NCBI GenBank assembly: GCA_934569225.1
Contig: CAKTKC010000001.1
Span: forward strand, 124,001-188,000
Direction: 5' to 3'
DNA from: an uncultured Oscillospiraceae bacterium
Lineage (GTDB): Bacteria > Bacillota > Clostridia > Oscillospirales > Oscillospiraceae
DNA length: 64,000 nucleotides
Shown: piece by piece, positions 33,606-41,495 of the stretch
Numbering within the stretch: position 1 is the stretch's first letter
How the letters are laid out: the number at the start of each line of letters is the position of its first letter
Program-made: the position numbers and the translations under genes
Notes under the pieces: generated by a model
The model's input: only the letters and a program-made list of their open reading frames with translations
Databases searched by the model: none
Told to the model about the DNA's origin: nothing

Positions 33606-33612
33606 CTGTAGG

Positions 33613-34041
33613 TCAAAAAGATTCAAATATCAGCTCGTCATACCCGGTTTCCACGTCCTGCTCCACGCCGAAGCGGACGCCGGGAAGCTCCCCGATCACC
33701 AGCTCACAGGTGGTGTTGACGATGCAGCCGGGGCAGAGATGACCGCCCAACGTGGAAAGGTCTTCTCTGGACAGGGCGATGTGCAGGTGGCACCGCTGCT
33801 CACTGACGGTGCCGTTCAGGCTGACGATCTCGCAGTGTTCCCCGATGGATTGGATGTTCACGCCGCTGGCATCCCGCACCTTCGCTTCCGTGACGCAGCC
33901 AACGGCGGAAAGCACCACTCCTGCCGCAATGTGCTTCTCCTGAGCGAGTTCCCGGATGGAGAGAAGCAGATCGTCTCCCCGGTGGAGACGGACGCAGTGG
34001 CAGACAAAAGCGCCGGATGTGGTCAGAATGGGATGGTTCAT
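33613..34041 (-). CDS. PPC/DUF296-domain protein
   Basis: A 142-residue single-domain protein of the plant-and-prokaryote-conserved (PPC, DUF296) family, a trimer-forming fold found in AT-hook proteins and in bacterial proteins of unclear role. The FVCHCVRLHRGDDLLLSI start, the GVVLSAVGCVTEAKVRD strand, and the HLHIALSREDLSTLGGHLCPGCIVNTTCELVIGEL segment with His residues are typical. It overlaps the nitroreductase gene by four bases, so it is translated with it. Confidence 0.87.
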   Translation of the reverse strand: MNHPILTTSGAFVCHCVRLHRGDDLLLSIRELAQEKHIAAGVVLSAVGCVTEAKVRDASGVNIQSIGEHCEIVSLNGTVSEQRCHLHIALSREDLSTLGGHLCPGCIVNTTCELVIGELPGVRFGVEQDVETGYDELIFESF

Positions 34042-34565
34042 CGGTACTCCACCAGCTCTCCCATGTCCCGGCGCTTTTTCTCCCGGAGAGGATCGCCCTC
34101 CTTCGCGTAGCCCAAAGCGATGACCAGACGTACCGGCTGGTCAAGGCCGCAGGCCGCCCGGAGTTTCGCGTCGTCCAGCCAGCCGATGATGCAGGTGGAA
34201 AGCCCCTGAGAAGTCGCTTCGGCGGTGAGATAGGCGGCGGCAATGCCGATGTCGATGGAGCGGTAGTCCACCTTCGTCACTTTGGAACCCAGAGCGGCGC
34301 TCTTGGAGTAGGGACGCTCGGAGATCACGATGAGCACCGGTGCCTGAGCGGCGAATTTGTTCATGCCCATGCCGGTCACACCGGCGACCACGGCCTTAGC
34401 GGCCTGTCCCCGGCAGACGGTGAAGTGGTAGGGCTGTGCGTTGCAGGCGGAGGGGGCTAAGCGGGCGGCTTCCAGCACGGCATCCAGCTTTTCCTGTTCT
34501 ACAGGCCGTTCCGCGTCATAGCTGCGGCAGGACTGCCGGGCGCGGGCAATTTCCAGAAAGTCCAT
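34038..34565 (-). CDS. Nitroreductase-family FMN protein
   Basis: A 175-residue nitroreductase-like flavoprotein. The N-terminal RQSCRSYDAERPV (usual RRSxRxF), the LAPSACNAQPYHFTVCRG segment and the C-terminal ALGYAKEGDPLREKKRR are usual FMN-contact regions. Substrate unknown. AAAGGAG precedes the ATG. It is flanked by a second nitroreductase gene upstream and the PPC gene downstream. Confidence 0.9.
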   Translation of the reverse strand: MDFLEIARARQSCRSYDAERPVEQEKLDAVLEAARLAPSACNAQPYHFTVCRGQAAKAVVAGVTGMGMNKFAAQAPVLIVISERPYSKSAALGSKVTKVDYRSIDIGIAAAYLTAEATSQGLSTCIIGWLDDAKLRAACGLDQPVRLVIALGYAKEGDPLREKKRRDMGELVEYR

Positions 34566-34580
34566 GATTTGGCTCCTTTG

Positions 34581-35087
34581 TCAGATTTTCCAGATGCGGT
34601 TCGCCGCCCGCTCCTTGGGGGCGGGAGTCTCGTCGGCGTAGCCCAGAATGCAGCAGCCGATGCCCCGGTAGTGTTCCGGAACGCCCCACTTATCGAGAAG
34701 CGCCTTGCCCTCCTCGGTGTCGAACATCTCCCGGGCACGGTTGATCCAGCAGCTGCCCAGCTCCACGGCGTGGGCGGCGTTGAGCAGATTCCCCAGCACC
34801 AGCGAACCGTCCTCCACCCAGGTGGGGTAGGTGGGGTCGGCCAGCACGACGATGACGCAGGGCGCACCGTAGAAGGGATCTCTTTCCGTCCCCATCACGG
34901 CGGCGTTCATGCGGGAAAGCTGATCCCGGGTGGCCTTGTCCCGGACGGCGACCATGACGGGCTTTTGGTTGTTCATGGCGGAGGGAGCGTAAAGTCCGGC
35001 CTCCAGCACGGCGTCCAGCAGTTCATCGGATACCTGCTCGGGGCGGTACTTGCGGACGCTGCGGCGGGTTTTCAGAAGTTCACACAT
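34581..35087 (-). CDS. Nitroreductase-family FMN protein
   Basis: A 168-residue nitroreductase paralogue: ELLKTRRSVRKYRPEQVSDELLDAVLEAGLYAPSAMNNQKPVMVAV, then GSCWINRAREMF and CCILGYADETPAPKERAANRI. It has the short-type layout and differs widely from its neighbour, so it is not a recent duplicate. AGGAGG precedes the ATG, 22 bases after the GNAT gene. Confidence 0.9.
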   Translation of the reverse strand: MCELLKTRRSVRKYRPEQVSDELLDAVLEAGLYAPSAMNNQKPVMVAVRDKATRDQLSRMNAAVMGTERDPFYGAPCVIVVLADPTYPTWVEDGSLVLGNLLNAAHAVELGSCWINRAREMFDTEEGKALLDKWGVPEHYRGIGCCILGYADETPAPKERAANRIWKI

Positions 35088-35109
35088 AAAAATTACCTCC
35101 TGTTTGTTA

Positions 35110-35934
35110 TCATTCAGCTGACGGCACTGTCCAGTGTGCCGTCAGAATATTCTGCTTTTTCGCAAAGCCCATGGACGCATACAGGCGGATGGCGGGGGCG
35201 TTGTCCGCATCCACAAGGACGGACATGGCGTTGGGCGCGTTTGCTTCCAGCGCCTTTGCCAGCAGCTTCCGGCCGTATCCCATGCGGCGGTATTCTTCCA
35301 GGACGAACAGGTCGAAGGGTTCGTTTTCCTTGAACGTACAGGTCGCGTCTATGTAACCGACGACCTTGCCGCCGCGGACTGCGAGGAAGGTACGGAAACG
35401 ATCCTGCGCCTGCACGACCTTTTCGCCCGTCCAGTACACATCTTTATTGTGGATGGCGCAGTATTGCTCTGTGTACTGGTCGGAAAGGGGCACGATGCCA
35501 GTGGTGTCCATATCCGGCACGGGGACTTCCAGCACCAGCTTCTGCTGCTCCGGCTCAAAATCGGCCTTCCGCAGATGCAGCTGTTCCCGCAGCAGGCAGT
35601 TGCCAGGATTGAAGACGAAATCGACGCCATAACCGGGGAAATGCTGTTCCAGATATTGGAGCGCTTCCTGATAGGCGCTTTTCTCCCGGGATAAGCCAAC
35701 CAGCATTTCGGCGTATTGTTCATCCCGGATAACGAGGAATGCGAACAGCCCAATCAGTGTTTCTTCGCGGTAAACGCCAAAGACGCAATGCCGGTCGGGG
35801 GTTCCAATCGGGTTGACCAGATTGCTTTGAAGCTGTTCTTCACTGCACAGCATAGGGTCGGAAAAATGGGGGTCGCCCTGAAAACCGGCCGCAAAACAGC
35901 GGCATTCTTCGTAAGTTCTTATCATTCGGATCAT
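35110..35934 (-). CDS. GNAT-family N-acetyltransferase
   Basis: A 274-residue protein whose C-terminal half is a GNAT domain: YIDATCTFKENEPFDLFVLEEYRRMGYGRKLLAKALE (motif A, with the R-x-x-G-x-G/A acetyl-CoA loop), then VLVDADNAPAIRLYASMGF. The N-terminal half may be a second, degenerate GNAT-like repeat. Substrate unknown. It starts the minus-strand run with the nitroreductases. Confidence 0.87.
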   Translation of the reverse strand: MIRMIRTYEECRCFAAGFQGDPHFSDPMLCSEEQLQSNLVNPIGTPDRHCVFGVYREETLIGLFAFLVIRDEQYAEMLVGLSREKSAYQEALQYLEQHFPGYGVDFVFNPGNCLLREQLHLRKADFEPEQQKLVLEVPVPDMDTTGIVPLSDQYTEQYCAIHNKDVYWTGEKVVQAQDRFRTFLAVRGGKVVGYIDATCTFKENEPFDLFVLEEYRRMGYGRKLLAKALEANAPNAMSVLVDADNAPAIRLYASMGFAKKQNILTAHWTVPSAE

Positions 35935-36003
35935 GGTTTTCTCTCCAATGCGGGAACATTTCCTATCTCACACTATACCACAATTTTCCGGAAAAGGCAA
36001 AGA

Positions 36004-36033
36004 AAAACTGCCGGGGGAAGCCCTGGCAGTTTT
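36004..36033 (-). terminator. Intrinsic terminator of ribU
   Basis: A 9-bp stem (AAAACTGCC / GGCAGTTTT) with a 12-base loop; on the minus strand it ends in TTTTTCTTT, six bases beyond the ribU stop. Confidence 0.8.
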
Positions 36034-36038
36034 GACCA

Positions 36039-36758
36039 TTATTGGTGCAGCCCGAACAGGGGCTTTGCTACCCGCTTGTACAGCAGCATCGTCAGCACGG
36101 AGACGACCGCGCCTTTCAGCAGGTTCAGGGGCGCGACGCACAGCAGCACGAAGGTGGAGACATTGCTGACGCCGCCCCGGATGGCGGTTCCCATGGCGAT
36201 GATGGTGTCCAGGGGAATGCCGTACAGCTGGGCAAACTTTGGCAGAAGATAGACGGCGTTGAAGGCACTGCCGAACACGGTCATGACCAGCGTGCCGATG
36301 GCAAGGCCGATGATGGCGCTGTGCTTGCTCTTGTGGGCGTGGTAGAAAATGGTGGCGGGAAGAACCAGCGAGCATCCCACCACGAAATTGGCAAGATCAC
36401 CCACAAAGACGGTGGAAGTGCCTTTCAGCAGCAGCTTCAGCAGAATTTTCACGCCCTCGCAGACCACCGTCGCGCTGGGCCCTAAGTAGAACCCGCACAG
36501 CAGCACGGGCAGCTCGGAAAAGTCCAGCTTGTAGAATTCCGGCGCGAGAATCACCAGCGGGAAGTCCAGCACATGGAGCACGGCGGCGATGGCGGCGCTG
36601 ATGCCGATGATGCTCACCCGCCGGGCGGGGCTGACCTTCCGCTTTTCCGGGAGAAAATGCTCCGCCAGCCGGGCGAGCAGGGCAAGCCCCACCACGATGG
36701 CGAGGCTTACGCCTACAAAGGACAGATTGTCTAAAATTTGTTTCCACAGATCGGTCAT
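36039..36758 (-). CDS. ribU: Riboflavin ECF-transporter S component
   Basis: A 239-residue membrane protein of the RibU type, the substrate-binding subunit of an energy-coupling-factor importer for riboflavin. It works with EcfA/EcfA'/EcfT encoded elsewhere. About six membrane spans; EFYKLDFSELPVLLCGFYLGP is the family signature for flavin binding. The N-terminus (about 45 residues, LWKQILDNLSF) adds an extra span. The ATG at 36758 has GAGGTGAT upstream; the frame is open further but that part is the FMN riboswitch. Confidence 0.92.
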   Translation of the reverse strand: MTDLWKQILDNLSFVGVSLAIVVGLALLARLAEHFLPEKRKVSPARRVSIIGISAAIAAVLHVLDFPLVILAPEFYKLDFSELPVLLCGFYLGPSATVVCEGVKILLKLLLKGTSTVFVGDLANFVVGCSLVLPATIFYHAHKSKHSAIIGLAIGTLVMTVFGSAFNAVYLLPKFAQLYGIPLDTIIAMGTAIRGGVSNVSTFVLLCVAPLNLLKGAVVSVLTMLLYKRVAKPLFGLHQ

Positions 36759-36770
36759 TGGTATCACCTC

Positions 36771-36806
36771 AAAACAAAAATGCGCCCTGGGAATATACCC
36801 AGGGCG
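36771..36806 (-). terminator. Riboswitch expression-platform terminator
   Basis: A 9-bp stem (CGCCCTGGG / CCCAGGGCG) with a six-base loop and, on the minus strand, TTTTTGTTTT. It lies between the FMN aptamer and ribU, so FMN binding would stop transcription. Confidence 0.9.
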
Positions 36807-36831
36807 TGAAAAAACGCAAATATCCTTTGCG

Positions 36832-36941
36832 TATCTTCTTCCATCCAGACTGTACTGTCGGTATCGGAGTTTCACCGATTCAACGCTGACGCGCTCGCGG
36901 ACTTTACCGCCGGTGGGGAATTTCGCCCCGCCCTGAAGATA
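36832..36941 (-). ncRNA. FMN riboswitch (RFN element)
   Basis: The minus strand reads ATCTTCAGGGCGGGG, then GAAATTCCCCACCGGCGGT, AAGTCCGCGAGC, GTCAGC, GGTGAAACTCCGATACCGAC and AGTCTGGATGGAAGAAGAT. These are the conserved blocks of the RFN aptamer in order, with the closing P1 stem (ATCTTC / GAAGAT). It controls ribU through the terminator that follows. Confidence 0.97.
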
Positions 36942-36958
36942 CTGTTCAGTTCGGTTAC

Positions 36959-36987
36959 ACAGTAGCACAGAGCGGGGCGCTTGTCAA
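36959..36987 (-). promoter_or_regulatory. Sigma-A promoter of the riboswitch-ribU transcript
   Basis: Minus-strand TTGACA (36982-36987), 17-base spacer, TACTGT (36959-36964), placed just before the aptamer. Confidence 0.75.
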
Positions 36988-37037
36988 GAGCGGAATTGTG
37001 TGATACCATAGATAAAAACGCGGCAGCTTCCCCATGT

Positions 37038-37568
37038 TTACTGGGTCGTCTCCGGTGCGGTGGCGGCGGTCTCCGTGGGAAGACTGGGGGCGGTGGGAGC
37101 AGTTGTGGTTTCCGGCATCTTGAAGCCCCGGATCTTTCCCTGTGCGGCGGTGTCCGTCACGTCGCCGCCGATGATCTGGTTCTTGTAGACCAGCAGCGTC
37201 GCGTACACCGGCTCGGTAGCGCCGGGGTAGTTGTTGATCTTGTAGACGTAGCGCATGACCTTCTTCCCGGCGTACTCGCTCAGGTCGTAGCCCTGGCTCT
37301 TTTGCAGGGCGTTGTAGCGCTCGAATACGTCGCTGGACGCCGCGGGGATACGTACCTGACTGGAATCTGTGGGGGACGTGGTGACGTCCCAGCCGAGATC
37401 CGTCAGAAATTTCACCCGGCCGTCGTTGCTGGAAGCCGTGGGCGCGGAAGTCTCGGCGGAATCCCCGCCCCCGCCCAGCAGCAAAATCAGCGCCACGATC
37501 AGCGCCGCCACGGCGGCAAGGGCGATCATTGCCTTTTTCAGATTGACCTTCGCGGTCATAACCATCAT
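37038..37568 (-). CDS. DUF4830-type membrane-anchored protein
   Basis: A 176-residue protein with one N-terminal membrane span (KAMIALAAVAALIVALILLLGG), a Ser/Thr/Ala-rich spacer and a small extracytoplasmic domain. The domain contains RVKFLTDLGWDV, RIPAASSDVFERYNALQKSQGYDLSEYAGKKVMRY and TLLVYKNQIIGGDV, the usual pattern of DUF4830 proteins. The tail is Thr/Pro/Ala-rich and may be wall-spanning. The function of the family is not known. The ATG at 37568 follows GGGAGGG. Confidence 0.75.
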   Translation of the reverse strand: MMVMTAKVNLKKAMIALAAVAALIVALILLLGGGGDSAETSAPTASSNDGRVKFLTDLGWDVTTSPTDSSQVRIPAASSDVFERYNALQKSQGYDLSEYAGKKVMRYVYKINNYPGATEPVYATLLVYKNQIIGGDVTDTAAQGKIRGFKMPETTTAPTAPSLPTETAATAPETTQ

Positions 37569-37641
37569 AAAAAATCCCTCCCGGTTCATATTTCGGTGGT
37601 ACAGCCTATGCGCCGGAACCGGGACGCAGAACGGAGGAGCT

Positions 37642-38352
37642 ATGGAACGACTGGACAAATTCCTGTGCGACAGCGGCGCAGGCACCCGCTCTCAGGTAAA
37701 GGCCATCTTAAAAGCGGGGAGGGTGACCGTGGACGGGAGTCCTGAGAAGGACGGCTCCCGGAAGATCGACCCAGCTGCCCACACCGTTACCCTTGACGGG
37801 CAGCCTTTGGGCGGAAAGCGCCGGATGGTGGTGATGCTCAACAAACCGGCGGGCTATGTCACGGCCACGGAGGACGCGAACGAAAAAACCGTCATGGAGC
37901 TGCTGCCGGAGGCGTGGCGGCACATGGACTTAAAGCCCGTAGGCCGCCTGGACAAGGCCACCGAGGGACTGCTGCTGTTTACCAATGACGGCGAGCTGCT
38001 CCACCGGCTGATTTCGCCGAAAAAGGAAGTGGCGAAAATCTACTATGCCCGCCATGAGGGGCAGGCAAATGCCGACGACGCAGCCGCCTTTGCCGCAGGG
38101 CTGACCCTCCGGGACGGCACGGTGTGTCTGCCCGCGCTTTTAGAGCCGCTGGGGGCGGGGGAGAGCCGGATCACCGTCCGGGAGGGGAAATACCACCAGG
38201 TGCGGCGGATGATGGCCTCCCGGAACATGACCGTGACCTATCTGGAGCGCCGGCAGGAGGGCGCGCTGACGCTGGGCGGCCTGCCGAGAGGCCAGACCCG
38301 GGAGCTGACGGAAGGGGAGATTGCCCTGCTGGAAGGCAAAACCCAGCCCTGA
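37642..38352 (+). CDS. rsuA: RsuA/RluB-family pseudouridine synthase
   Basis: A 236-residue rRNA pseudouridine synthase with an N-terminal S4 RNA-binding domain (MERLDKFLCDSGAGTRSQVKAILKAGRVTVDG). The catalytic domain shows the active Asp in VGRLDKATEGLLLFTNDGEL, then KIYYARHEG and EGKYHQVRRMMASRN. Length suits RsuA (16S Psi516), though RluB/RluE specificity cannot be excluded. GGAGGAG precedes the ATG. It is divergent from the DUF4830 gene with a 73-base gap. Confidence 0.9.
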   Translation: MERLDKFLCDSGAGTRSQVKAILKAGRVTVDGSPEKDGSRKIDPAAHTVTLDGQPLGGKRRMVVMLNKPAGYVTATEDANEKTVMELLPEAWRHMDLKPVGRLDKATEGLLLFTNDGELLHRLISPKKEVAKIYYARHEGQANADDAAAFAAGLTLRDGTVCLPALLEPLGAGESRITVREGKYHQVRRMMASRNMTVTYLERRQEGALTLGGLPRGQTRELTEGEIALLEGKTQP

Positions 38353-38461
38353 ACGGTCATTTTGCTGGAAGATACCGCCTTTCGGGGAAGCGCCTTCCGG
38401 GAAACCTTGGTATATTACCTAAAAAACATAAGAGATTTTGCAATAAAATGTCAAAAGGCAC

Positions 38462-38490
38462 TTGCAATGTGCGCAAAAGCTGTGTATAAT
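38462..38490 (+). promoter_or_regulatory. Sigma-A promoter of the CdaR-like gene
   Basis: TTGCAA (38462-38467), 17-base spacer, TATAAT (38485-38490), 59 bases before the start codon. Confidence 0.75.
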
Positions 38491-38548
38491 AATAATGCGT
38501 TTTTGTGAAATGCGCATTTATGCAAGATACTAAGGAGTGACTGTAGAT

Positions 38549-39637
38549 ATGTCCAACAGCGTTTTTCAGAGTGTCATTGTTCAGTTGCGGGATATTACGG
38601 ACCGCAGCTTCGGCGTAATCGATACCGAGGGGTGCGTGGTTTCCTGCACCGATATGTCCATTCTGGGTGAGCGCTGGACGGACGCGGCGCTGAAGGTGAG
38701 CGGCGCCGCCGACAGCATCGTCACCTTCGGTCAGCGCAGCTTCAAGGCTATCCTGGGCAATTCCAATGTGCTGGAATATGCCGTTTTCTGCTCCGGCGAC
38801 GACGAGACTGCCCGCAGCTTCTGCCAGATGGCCTATATCGCCCTGAACGATGCCAAGACCTTCTATGAGGAGAAGCACGACCGGGGCACCTTTGTAAAGA
38901 ATATCATCATGGACAACATCCTGCCTGGTGATATTTACATCCGCGCCAAGGAGCTGCACTTCGCCACCGACGCGCCCAGGGCGGTGTTCCTCATCCGTCA
39001 GGTGGGTCACAGCGACGTGGCCACCGTGGATGTGCTGGCGGGGATGTTCCCGGACAAGATGCAGGACTTCGTCCTGTCCATCAACGAAAGCGATGTGGCG
39101 GTCATCAAGCAGATTACCGGCGGCACCACCCCCGAAGACCTGGAAAAGATCGCCAAGTCCATGGAGGACACCCTGAAGAACGAGCTGCGGATCAAGACCG
39201 TCATCGGCATCGGCACCGTGTCCGACCATCTGCGGGAGCTGGCGGATTCCTACAAGGAAGCCCAGACCGCCATTGACGTGGGCAAGGTGTTCGACACCGA
39301 AAAGAGCATCATCGATTACGAAAATCTGGGCATCGGCCGTCTGATCTATCAGCTGCCCACCACATTGTGCGAGATCTTTCTCGGCGAGGTGTTCAAGAAG
39401 AATTCCATCGATTCTCTTGACCAGGAGACGCTGTTCACCATCAACAAGTTCTTTGAGAACAACCTGAACGTCTCCGAGACCTCCCGGAAGCTCTTTGTCC
39501 ACCGCAATACCCTGGTCTACCGCCTGGAAAAGATCAAGAAGCTCACGGGGCTGGATCTGCGGCAGTTCGACCATGCCATCGTCTTCAAGGTGGCGCTGAT
39601 GGTGCGCAAGTACCTCACCTCCCGGGAGACCCGGTAA
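38549..39637 (+). CDS. CdaR/PucR-type helix-turn-helix regulator
   Basis: A 362-residue regulator. A sensory N-terminal part (about 1-110, with FGVIDTEGCVVSC) is followed by a GGDEF-like middle domain and a C-terminal PucR-type HTH (about 300-355: FFENNLNVSETSRKLFVHRNTLVYRLEKIKKLTGLDLR). In enteric bacteria CdaR controls sugar-diacid use, but in clostridia this architecture is common and often unassigned. It stands alone between its own promoter and a hairpin. The ATG at 38549 is chosen over an in-frame GTG at 38537 that overlaps the AAGGAG site. Confidence 0.87.
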   Translation: MSNSVFQSVIVQLRDITDRSFGVIDTEGCVVSCTDMSILGERWTDAALKVSGAADSIVTFGQRSFKAILGNSNVLEYAVFCSGDDETARSFCQMAYIALNDAKTFYEEKHDRGTFVKNIIMDNILPGDIYIRAKELHFATDAPRAVFLIRQVGHSDVATVDVLAGMFPDKMQDFVLSINESDVAVIKQITGGTTPEDLEKIAKSMEDTLKNELRIKTVIGIGTVSDHLRELADSYKEAQTAIDVGKVFDTEKSIIDYENLGIGRLIYQLPTTLCEIFLGEVFKKNSIDSLDQETLFTINKFFENNLNVSETSRKLFVHRNTLVYRLEKIKKLTGLDLRQFDHAIVFKVALMVRKYLTSRETR

Positions 39638-39646
39638 AAAATACCT

Positions 39647-39672
39647 GACGGGGCTGCATTTGCAGCCCCGTC
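39647..39672 (+). terminator. Hairpin after the CdaR-like gene
   Basis: A GC-rich stem (GACGGGGCTG / CAGCCCCGTC) with a six-base loop, nine bases after the stop. The T-run (TCTCTG) is weak. The rest of the 292-base gap to ftsE holds only the ftsE promoter. Confidence 0.7.
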
Positions 39673-39823
39673 TCTGCATGACTGACGCCCGGAAATTGAA
39701 AAGTGTTTCCTGTTTTTGGGGCGTAATATAAGAGAAACATGAAAGAAAGCTGAAAAAATAGGGAGAATAATTGTGGATAATCTGTTAAATCTGCACTTTT
39801 TCCCTGTTTGCTTCGGAATTTGA

Positions 39824-39852
39824 TTGACATTGATTTTGTGATGTGTTACAAT
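39824..39852 (+). promoter_or_regulatory. Sigma-A promoter of the ftsEX operon
   Basis: TTGACA (39824-39829), 17-base spacer and TACAAT (39847-39852), 77 bases before ftsE. Confidence 0.85.
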
Positions 39853-39929
39853 TCGGTTACACTGCGGGCGGTATGGAGTCGCGCCAACGGCCATTCCGAT
39901 ACCGCCTATGACGGGAGAAAGATGCGAAT

Positions 39930-40619
39930 ATGATTGAATTTACTGATGTTGTAAAATCCTATACGCAGGGTAACAAGGCCCTCAACGGCGTTACCATGCA
40001 GATCGAGGACGGCGAGTTCTGCTTCCTGATCGGTCCTTCCGGTTCCGGTAAGTCCACCATCATCAAGCTGATCACCGGCGAGCTGAAGCCCACCTCCGGC
40101 ACCGTCCACGTCAACGGCTATTCTCTGGAACGGATCCGCAAGCGGGAGGTTCCCTACCTGCGCCGCACCGTCGGCGTCGTGTTCCAGGACTACCGCCTGA
40201 TCGAAAAAATGACGGTCTACGAAAACGTGGCCTTCGCCATGCGGGTCGTGGGCGCGAGGGAGTCCGAGATCAAGGAGCGGGTTCCCTACGTGCTGGAGCT
40301 GGTTGGCCTGGAAAGCAAGATGAACCGCCATCCCAACGAGATGTCCGGCGGCGAGCAGCAGAGACTTGCCATTGCCCGGGCCCTGGTGAACAATCCGTCC
40401 ACCATCATCGCCGACGAGCCTACCGGCAACCTGGATCCGGAGCGTTCCTTTGAAATTATGGCGCTGCTGCAGGAGATCAACAATCTGGGCACCACCATGC
40501 TGGTGGTCACCCACGACCAGAATCTGGTAAGGCTGTTCCATAAGCGCACCATTGCCATCAATGAGGGCGTCGTGGTGAGAGATGGAATCGGGGAGGAAAG
40601 CAAACATGAAGCTCAATAA
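39930..40619 (+). CDS. ftsE: Cell-division ATP-binding protein FtsE
   Basis: A 229-residue ABC ATPase with Walker A (GPSGSGKST, about 37-45), signature (SGGEQQRLAIARAL), Walker B (TIIADEPTGNLDP) and the switch His (VVTHDQ). With FtsX it forms the divisome complex that activates murein hydrolases from inside the cell. Its end overlaps the ftsX start by 14 bases, and the M23 hydrolase genes follow, so partner proteins are encoded in the same operon. Confidence 0.97.
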   Translation: MIEFTDVVKSYTQGNKALNGVTMQIEDGEFCFLIGPSGSGKSTIIKLITGELKPTSGTVHVNGYSLERIRKREVPYLRRTVGVVFQDYRLIEKMTVYENVAFAMRVVGARESEIKERVPYVLELVGLESKMNRHPNEMSGGEQQRLAIARALVNNPSTIIADEPTGNLDPERSFEIMALLQEINNLGTTMLVVTHDQNLVRLFHKRTIAINEGVVVRDGIGEESKHEAQ

Positions 40620-41493
40620 TATCGGATACCTGCTCAAGGAGGGCTTCCGCAGCATTTTCCAGCACGGCTTCATGTCCTTTGCCGCTATCTGCGTCACGGT
40701 GGCGTGTCTGATCATCGTGGGCAGCTTCTCCGCGCTGGCTTACAATCTGGACATCATGGTTCAGGATCTGAATAAGACCAGCGAAATTATGGTGTACATC
40801 GACAGCGACCTTTCCGATGCCGAGGCAAGATCCATCGGCACGAAGATCAATCTTCTGGACAATGTGTTTGACGCCAAATACGTTTCCCGGGAGGAAGCGC
40901 TTCAGAACTTTGTCAGCGACCACGACAACGACAGCGCCTTCAGCGGCGTTCAGGCGCAGGATCTGCGCCACCGCTACGTAGTCACTCTGGAAGACAATAC
41001 CAAGATGGAGCAGACTGCCAAGCAGCTGGAAAACCTGCCCGGCGTGGCGAAGGTCAGCGCGGCCTATGAGCTGGCGCAGGGCTTCACCACCTTGCAGAGC
41101 GTGCTGCACATCGTCTCCGTGGCCGTGATCGCGGTGCTGCTGGTGGTCAGCCTGCTGATCATTTCCAACACCGTCAAGCTGGCCATGTACGACCGCCGGG
41201 ACGAGATCGCCATTATGAAAATGGTGGGCGCGACCAACGGCTTTATCCGGCTGCCCTTCGTGGTGGAGGGCTTCTCCCTGGGCATGATCGGCGCCATTCT
41301 CGCCTTCGGTCTGGAATGGCTGGGCTACGACGCGCTGGTGGCAAAGGTCAGCAGCGTGGACGCATTGCAGCTGTTTAACTTCGTACCCTTCCAGGAGCTT
41401 CTGCTCGCCATGGTTGCCACCTTTGCTGCCGCCGGTATGTTCGTCGGTATCGTGGGCAGTTGGACTTCTATCCGAAAGTTTATGGACGTATAA
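40606..41493 (+). CDS. ftsX: Cell-division protein FtsX
   Basis: A 295-residue membrane protein with four spans: one near residue 30 (FMSFAAICVTVACLIIVGSF), then a large extracellular loop (about 60-165), and three at 175-290 forming the FtsX/MacB permease part. The extracellular loop contacts the murein hydrolase partner. The ATG at 40606 has GGGAGGAAAG upstream and lies inside the end of ftsE. The next gene starts three bases after the stop. Confidence 0.96.
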   Translation: MKLNNIGYLLKEGFRSIFQHGFMSFAAICVTVACLIIVGSFSALAYNLDIMVQDLNKTSEIMVYIDSDLSDAEARSIGTKINLLDNVFDAKYVSREEALQNFVSDHDNDSAFSGVQAQDLRHRYVVTLEDNTKMEQTAKQLENLPGVAKVSAAYELAQGFTTLQSVLHIVSVAVIAVLLVVSLLIISNTVKLAMYDRRDEIAIMKMVGATNGFIRLPFVVEGFSLGMIGAILAFGLEWLGYDALVAKVSSVDALQLFNFVPFQELLLAMVATFAAAGMFVGIVGSWTSIRKFMDV

Positions 41494-41495
41494 CT

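Noticed and set aside
36758..36968. N-terminal extension of RibU through the riboswitch
   Set aside because: The frame is open by chance; the region matches the FMN aptamer and the ATG at 36758 has a good ribosome-binding site.
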